From an uncultured Lachnospiraceae bacterium (GTDB lineage Bacteria > Bacillota > Clostridia > Lachnospirales > Lachnospiraceae): a stretch of 9,798 bases of DNA. Location: contig CAJUJY010000052.1 of the NCBI GenBank assembly GCA_910586555.1, positions 1-9,798 of the forward strand. Direction: 5' to 3'. Each line of letters starts with the position of its first letter. Within the stretch, counting starts at the first letter, position 1. The notes under the pieces are model-generated. The model was not told the origin of the DNA and did no database searches. It worked only from the letters and a program-made list of their open reading frames with translations. This document shows positions 6,257-9,798 of this stretch, piece after piece. Position numbers and translations under genes: made by a program.

Positions 6257-6291
6257 GGCAGTGTATATTTTGTTTTGACAAATGTACTGCC
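6257..6291. promoter_or_regulatory. Inverted repeat overlapping the aroA -35, possible operator
   Basis: GGCAGT (6257-6262) and ACTGCC (6286-6291) are exact inverted repeats, with further pairing of GTAT-type bases inward. The -35 TTGACA (6275-6280) lies within it. With no T run after it, a terminator is unlikely; a repressor site is possible. Confidence 0.35.
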
Positions 6292-6303
6292 TGGGCTTAT
6301 ACT
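6275..6303 (+). promoter_or_regulatory. Promoter of aroA
   Basis: TTGACA (6275-6280) and TATACT (6298-6303) are 17 bases apart, a near-consensus vegetative promoter. The predicted start is near 6310, giving a leader of about 37 bases. Confidence 0.8.
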
Positions 6304-6346
6304 TATACATTATATTACTTTAACTGAAAGGCGGTTATTTTTATAA

Positions 6347-7678
6347 ATGGATATATATAAAACAAGGAAACTAACAGGGCCTGTTAATATAAATGTAGAA
6401 GTTCCTGGTTCTAAAAGCATTACTAACAGGGCACTTTTGCTTGCTGCTATGGGCAATGGCAGGACAACTCTTAAAGGTGTGCAGTTTAGTGAAGATTCTT
6501 ATAATTTCCTTGAAGCCATTAAAGCACTTGGGTTTAAAACAGAAACGGACAAAGATTCTTGTACTGTAAAGATTGAAGGAATGTCTGGGAAGATACCATT
6601 AAAGGAAGCGGTGGTATATGTTGGAAGTGCTGGTACAGCAGCAAGGTTTTTAACTGCATTTGCTGCAACAAGTGATGGCAGTTATACAATTACTTGTTCA
6701 GAACAGATGCAAAAAAGGCCAATAAGTGAACTTTTAGAAGCCCTTGAAGAATTAGGGACAGAATTTAAATGGCTTGGAAGCAGATATCATTTTCCAGTAA
6801 AAATTATAGGTATTAGAAACCCTTATAACAGGAATAACATAGATGCCATAAGGCAGGATATTATAGTGCCGGACAGGAATATAGAGTTAAATGCCGATAG
6901 AAGCAGCCAGTTTCTTAGTGCGCTTCTTATGACAGCACCAGTTTTATTAAATTCATTAACAATCCAGCTTACAGGTAAAAAGGACGTAATGCCATATGTA
7001 AGGATTACAGAACAGATGATGAAGCAGTTTGGATATGCAGGTGTGGAAAGGTATGGCAAGAACTGTTATAAGGTTTTTGAGGGCTCTTATAATATAGAAG
7101 AATACCAGGTAGAGCCTGATGTTTCAGCAGCATGTTATTTCTATGCAATGGCAGCAGTTACGGGCGGCACAGCAGTTGTAAGGCATATAAGGAAAGACAG
7201 CTTGCAGGGTGATATGGAATTTATAGATGTATTAGAAGAAATGGGCTGCCGCAAAGAGTGGGACAGTAATGGTGAATTAAAGCTGTATGCACCAGAAGAC
7301 AGAAAACTTAAGGGCATAGATATTAATATGGCTGGTTTTTCAGACCAGGCACTTACACTTGCTGCAATAGCCCCGTTTGCAGAAACACCTGTAACTATAA
7401 GAGGAGTAAAGCATATAAGGGAACAGGAGTCAGACAGGATTAAAGTTATTGTCAATGAACTTGGACGCATGGGCATAAAGTGTGATGAATTTGAAGATGG
7501 TGTTAAAATTTACCCAGGAAAGCCAGAGCCTGCAAGAATAAAAACTTATAATGACCACAGGGCGGCAATGGCATTTACAATTACAGGCATGGCAGCAGGA
7601 GGCATAGAGATAGAGGACCCTTTATGCTGTAATAAAACATTTGAAGGTTATTTTGATATTGTGGACAGTTTGTATTAA
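6347..7678 (+). CDS. aroA: 3-phosphoshikimate 1-carboxyvinyltransferase (EPSP synthase)
   Basis: Sixth step of the shikimate pathway: transfers the enolpyruvyl group of PEP to shikimate 3-phosphate. It has 443 residues, close to the family's usual 425-440, and is cytosolic. Visible active-site elements are PGSKSITNR (20-28), GSAGTAAR (93-100), KRP with Arg124, SSQ (186-188), the aspartate of FSDQALT (Asp333), RExESDR with Glu361 and Arg364, NDHRAAMAF with Arg405, and Lys430 near the end. Compared by eye with the E. coli enzyme, the Ser197 position is Val214 and Lys340 is Gln360, and there are about 20 extra residues (about 156-177) before the SSQ block. GAAAGGCGG (6326-6334) is 12 bases from ATG. 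It is single, not in an aro cluster. Confidence 0.95.
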   Translation: MDIYKTRKLTGPVNINVEVPGSKSITNRALLLAAMGNGRTTLKGVQFSEDSYNFLEAIKALGFKTETDKDSCTVKIEGMSGKIPLKEAVVYVGSAGTAARFLTAFAATSDGSYTITCSEQMQKRPISELLEALEELGTEFKWLGSRYHFPVKIIGIRNPYNRNNIDAIRQDIIVPDRNIELNADRSSQFLSALLMTAPVLLNSLTIQLTGKKDVMPYVRITEQMMKQFGYAGVERYGKNCYKVFEGSYNIEEYQVEPDVSAACYFYAMAAVTGGTAVVRHIRKDSLQGDMEFIDVLEEMGCRKEWDSNGELKLYAPEDRKLKGIDINMAGFSDQALTLAAIAPFAETPVTIRGVKHIREQESDRIKVIVNELGRMGIKCDEFEDGVKIYPGKPEPARIKTYNDHRAAMAFTITGMAAGGIEIEDPLCCNKTFEGYFDIVDSLY

Positions 7679-7686
7679 TAAGTTTT

Positions 7687-7750
7687 AAACCCACCGCTTA
7701 AGAAGCGTGAATTTTAAAGGGCTTACTTAATGAGGTTAAATTGCGGGTTT
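7687..7750 (+). terminator. Possible branched terminator of aroA
   Basis: AAACCC (7687-7692) can pair with GGGTTT (7745-7750), enclosing a compact hairpin CGCTT (7695-7699)/AAGCG (7703-7707) with a three-base loop. The following T-run is weak, so termination is uncertain. The T-box signature is absent. Confidence 0.3.
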
Positions 7751-7752
7751 AT

Positions 7753-7782
7753 TTGCGCCAGCTAGTATACATGTTCTATACT
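7753..7782 (+). promoter_or_regulatory. Candidate argS promoter within an inverted repeat
   Basis: TTGCGC (7753-7758) and TATACT (7777-7782) are 18 bases apart. The -10 is part of an inverted repeat: GCCA plus GTATA (7757-7770, interrupted by four bases) against TATACTGGC (7777-7785). This could be an operator or simply a leader hairpin. Confidence 0.4.
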
Positions 7783-7844
7783 GGCAAGATTTGCGGCGGT
7801 TATAAATAAATAATACAATAATTAAAGTTACAAGGAGATTATAA

Positions 7845-9611
7845 ATGAAAACAATAACCAGTTTAATACAGGAAAAATTATGTGAAGCATTTAAGAAGGC
7901 AGGATATAGTGAAAAGTATGCAAAAGCTGCACTGTCAAACCGTCCTGACTTATGCCAGTACCAGTGTAATGGTGCACTTGCTGCTGCTAAGGAATACCAT
8001 AAAGCGCCAATACAGATGGCAGAAGAGATTGTGGGGATTTTAAAAGACAGCAAAGATTTTAAAGAAATTTCAGCAATAAAACCAGGTTTTATAAATATAA
8101 CATTAAGTGATAGTTTCCTTTCAGGATATATAGATAAAATGGCAGCAAGTAAAACTTTTGGCTGTGAAAAGACAGACAAGCCACAAACCATAGTTATTGA
8201 CTATGGCGGTGCTAACGTTGCAAAACCTTTACATGTAGGGCATTTGCGTCCGGCTGTTATTGGTGAAAGCATTAAACTTACTGCCAGGTATCTTGGGCAT
8301 AATGTAATTGGTGACGCACATCTTGGCGACTGGGGGCTTCCTATAGGTCTTATTATTACAGAGATAAAACGCCGCAGCCCGCAGCTTCCATATTTTGATG
8401 AAAGTTTTGAAGGGGAATATCCAGAAGATGCACCGTTTACAGTAAGTGAACTGGAAGAAATATACCCATATGCAAGCCAGTATTCAAAAGAGCACCCAGA
8501 GTACAAAGAAGAGGCACAAGAAGCAGTTGCACAGTTACAGTCAGGAAGAAAAGGTTACCTGGCATTGTGGCAGCATATTATAAATGTGTCTGTAGAGGAT
8601 TTGAAAAAAGTTTATACAAGGCTTAATGTGGAATTCGACCTATGGAAAAAAGAATCTGATGCACAGCCATATATCCCGGATATGGTAAAGGATATGAAGG
8701 AAGGCGGTTATGCACATATAGATGATGGTGCGCTAGTTGTTGATGTTAAGGAAGAAACAGATACAAAAGAAGTGCCGCCGTGTATGATACTTAAGTCAAA
8801 TGGGGCAACCCTTTATAATACAACAGACCTTGCTACTATTGTAGAACGTAAAAAACTTTTTGACCCGTCAAAGATTATTTATGTTGTTGACAAAAGGCAG
8901 TCACTTTATTTTGAACAGGTATTCCGCTGTGCAAGAAAGACAAAGATAATAGGGAGTGATGCAGACCTTATATTTATAGGCAACGGGACAATTAACAGCA
9001 AGGATGGCAAGCCTTTTAAAACACGTGACGGCGGTGTGCCACGTCTTGAAAATCTTCTTGATGAAGTTGAGGAAAAAGTACTTGAAAAAATGCAGGAACG
9101 TGAAATGGAAGAGAATGAAATTAAAGATGTTGCTGCTAAAGTTGCCCTTGCTGCAATTAAATACGGTGATTTAAGCAACCAGGCGTCTAAAGATTATATA
9201 TTTGATATGGAGCGTTTTACATCATTTGAGGGCAATACAGGGCCATATATCTTCTATACAATAGTACGGGTAAAATCACTTCTTGCAAAAGTTAAAGAGA
9301 AAGAAATTGTTATAGATGAAGATGCGCCATTGGAACCTTCCCATAGCCAGAGTGAAACAGATGTAATGCTTTCACTTTGCAAATGGCAGGATACAGTTTA
9401 TTCTGCATATGAAGAACTTGCGCCACATAAAATATGCCAGTTTATATATGAACTTTCAGATGCATTTAATAAGTTTTACCATGAAAACAGAATTGTAAAT
9501 AATGAAGATGCAAAAATACGCAATTCATACATTAAACTTAGCAGGCTCGTGGGTGATGTACTTGTAACAGCAACAGGGCTTTTAGGGCTTGAAGCACCAG
9601 AACGTATGTAA
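7845..9611 (+). CDS. argS: Arginyl-tRNA synthetase
   Basis: Class I synthetase that charges tRNA-Arg with arginine using ATP; cytosolic, monomeric, 588 residues, full length. An N-terminal additional domain (about 1-100, including SNRPDLCQYQCNGALAAAKEY) recognises the tRNA elbow. The HIGH motif is HVGH (130-133) after GGANVAKPL, and GDWG follows at 161-164. The KMSKS position is replaced by KTRDG (392-396), which is normal for many ArgRS. NTGPYIFYTIVRV (about 465-477) matches the conserved tRNA-interacting motif, and the all-helical DALR anticodon-binding domain ends with GLLGLEAPERM. AAGGAG (7832-7837) is 7 bases from ATG. The gene starts after its own promoter region, separate from aroA. 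Confidence 0.97.
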   Translation: MKTITSLIQEKLCEAFKKAGYSEKYAKAALSNRPDLCQYQCNGALAAAKEYHKAPIQMAEEIVGILKDSKDFKEISAIKPGFINITLSDSFLSGYIDKMAASKTFGCEKTDKPQTIVIDYGGANVAKPLHVGHLRPAVIGESIKLTARYLGHNVIGDAHLGDWGLPIGLIITEIKRRSPQLPYFDESFEGEYPEDAPFTVSELEEIYPYASQYSKEHPEYKEEAQEAVAQLQSGRKGYLALWQHIINVSVEDLKKVYTRLNVEFDLWKKESDAQPYIPDMVKDMKEGGYAHIDDGALVVDVKEETDTKEVPPCMILKSNGATLYNTTDLATIVERKKLFDPSKIIYVVDKRQSLYFEQVFRCARKTKIIGSDADLIFIGNGTINSKDGKPFKTRDGGVPRLENLLDEVEEKVLEKMQEREMEENEIKDVAAKVALAAIKYGDLSNQASKDYIFDMERFTSFEGNTGPYIFYTIVRVKSLLAKVKEKEIVIDEDAPLEPSHSQSETDVMLSLCKWQDTVYSAYEELAPHKICQFIYELSDAFNKFYHENRIVNNEDAKIRNSYIKLSRLVGDVLVTATGLLGLEAPERM

Positions 9612-9734
9612 TATGAAAAGATGTTCTAAATGACGGTGCGTTGCGTCCGCACCGCCAAGAACATCTACGGCGTCAAAGCCGCCTATTCATATAGGAAAAA
9701 TGCAAAACCAGCATTTTTCACAGAGAAGGAAGAG
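9612..9734 (+). repeat. 123-bp repeat unit, first copy
   Basis: Begins at the base after the argS TAA. Its first 64 bases (9612-9675) recur at 9735-9798 with one difference (G9620 versus A9743), giving a period of 123. It contains the nested hairpin GATGTTCT (9620-9627)/AGAACATC (9657-9664) enclosing CGGTGCG (9634-9640)/CGCACCG (9648-9654), and a small CGGC/GCCG stem at 9668-9681. It is clearly richer in GC over 9630-9682 than the surrounding genes. Confidence 0.9.
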
Positions 9735-9752
9735 TATGAAAAAATGTTCTAA
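9630..9752 (+). CDS. Small ORF of 40 residues encoded by the repeat
   Basis: ATG 9630 to TAA 9750-9752. The product begins MTVRCVRTAKNIYGVKAAYS and ends TEKEEYEKMF, is basic, and has no membrane segment or family I can name. The frame exactly fills the 123-bp period: the stop TAA is followed immediately by the ATG of the next copy. The first half uses GC-ending codons, the second half AT-ending ones. No good ribosome site stands before this ATG; a six-codon ORF (ATG 9613) overlaps its start in an ATGA arrangement. It may be coding or only a by-product of a structured repeat. Confidence 0.3.
   Translation: MTVRCVRTAKNIYGVKAAYSYRKNAKPAFFTEKEEYEKMF
9695..9719 (+). terminator. Hairpin with T-run inside the repeat, possible argS terminator
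   Basis: GAAAAATGC (9695-9703) and GCATTTTTC (9711-9719) form a perfect 9-bp stem with a 7-base loop. The T5 lies in the 3' arm. It is the best terminator-like structure downstream of argS in the window, but it is AT-rich and would lie inside the small ORF. Confidence 0.35.
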
Positions 9753-9798
9753 ATGACGGTGCGTTGCGTCCGCACCGCCAAGAACATCTACGGCGTCA
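9735..9798 (+). repeat. 123-bp repeat unit, second copy, cut by the window end
   Basis: Identical to 9612-9675 at 63 of 64 positions. It is preceded by AAGGAAG (9727-9733). The outer hairpin arm has lost one pair relative to copy 1 because of A9743, leaving ATGTTCT/AGAACAT. Whether more copies follow cannot be seen. Confidence 0.9.
9753..9798 (+). CDS. Second copy of the small repeat ORF, partial
   Basis: ATG 9753 directly after the TAA of the first copy. The 15 visible complete codons read MTVRCVRTAKNIYGV, identical to the first copy, and run off the window end. Confidence 0.25.
   Translation, partial: MTVRCVRTAKNIYGV

Noticed and set aside
7681..7844. T-box or other riboswitch before argS
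   Set aside because: The T-box sequence AGGGTGGNACCGCG and a proper antiterminator/terminator pair are not present; the visible hairpins suit a terminator and a promoter repeat.
7736..8191. 151-residue minus-strand ORF across the argS start
   Set aside because: It would overlap the argS promoter, ribosome site and conserved N-terminal domain; no promoter or family motif seen on that strand.
9612..9798. Integron attC site or CRISPR array
   Set aside because: The arms lack the attC core GTTRRRY/RYYYAAC arrangement, and the repeat is too long and contiguous, with only one 59-bp remainder, to be a CRISPR repeat-spacer array.

Overview
The window looks like a chromosomal segment of an AT-rich, low-GC Gram-positive anaerobe, most likely a clostridial (Lachnospiraceae-type) Firmicute. 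The reasons are the strong AGGAGG-like ribosome sites, the heavy use of ATA and of codons ending in A or T, the tRNA genes without encoded CCA, an ECF sigma/membrane anti-sigma pair of a type common in that group, and the non-mevalonate isoprenoid gene ispF. All genes I accept are on the + strand. The taxon is an inference from style; no marker gene fixes it.

Layout. Positions 1-500 carry no convincing protein gene. They hold a 168-bp element (14-181) whose ends form a 29-bp inverted repeat, an AT-rich stretch, and a consensus promoter (315-343) followed by a potentially folded leader. Then come tRNA-Val(UAC) and elongator tRNA-Met(CAU) (507-683) with a rho-independent terminator and a second terminator-like hairpin. 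ispF (830-1372) follows, with an unusual cysteine-bearing C-terminal tail. Next is a two-gene unit: an XRE-type repressor (1551-2120) and a divergent APH/ChoK-fold kinase with a TTG start (2145-3182). An ECF sigma factor (3316-3834) and a probable membrane anti-sigma factor (3876-5051) form the next unit, with a candidate autoregulatory ECF promoter, and end at a 24-bp perfect-stem hairpin.

An alpha/beta hydrolase of the BAAT_C/acyl-CoA thioesterase type (5301-6191) stands alone between terminators, with its own extended -10 promoter and visibly different codon choice; it may have been acquired. aroA (6347-7678) has a consensus promoter whose -35 lies inside an inverted repeat, and argS (7845-9611) has its own promoter region and strong ribosome site.

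Directly after the argS stop codon begins a GC-richer direct repeat with a 123-bp period, cut off by the window end. The period is exactly 41 codons: the repeat encodes a 40-residue ORF whose TAA stop is followed at once by the ATG of the next copy, and the DNA also folds into a nested hairpin. This repeat and the folded elements at the left end are the least explained parts of the window. The protein genes are mostly housekeeping (isoprenoid, shikimate, translation) mixed with small regulatory cassettes; no defence, phage or secretion system is visible.
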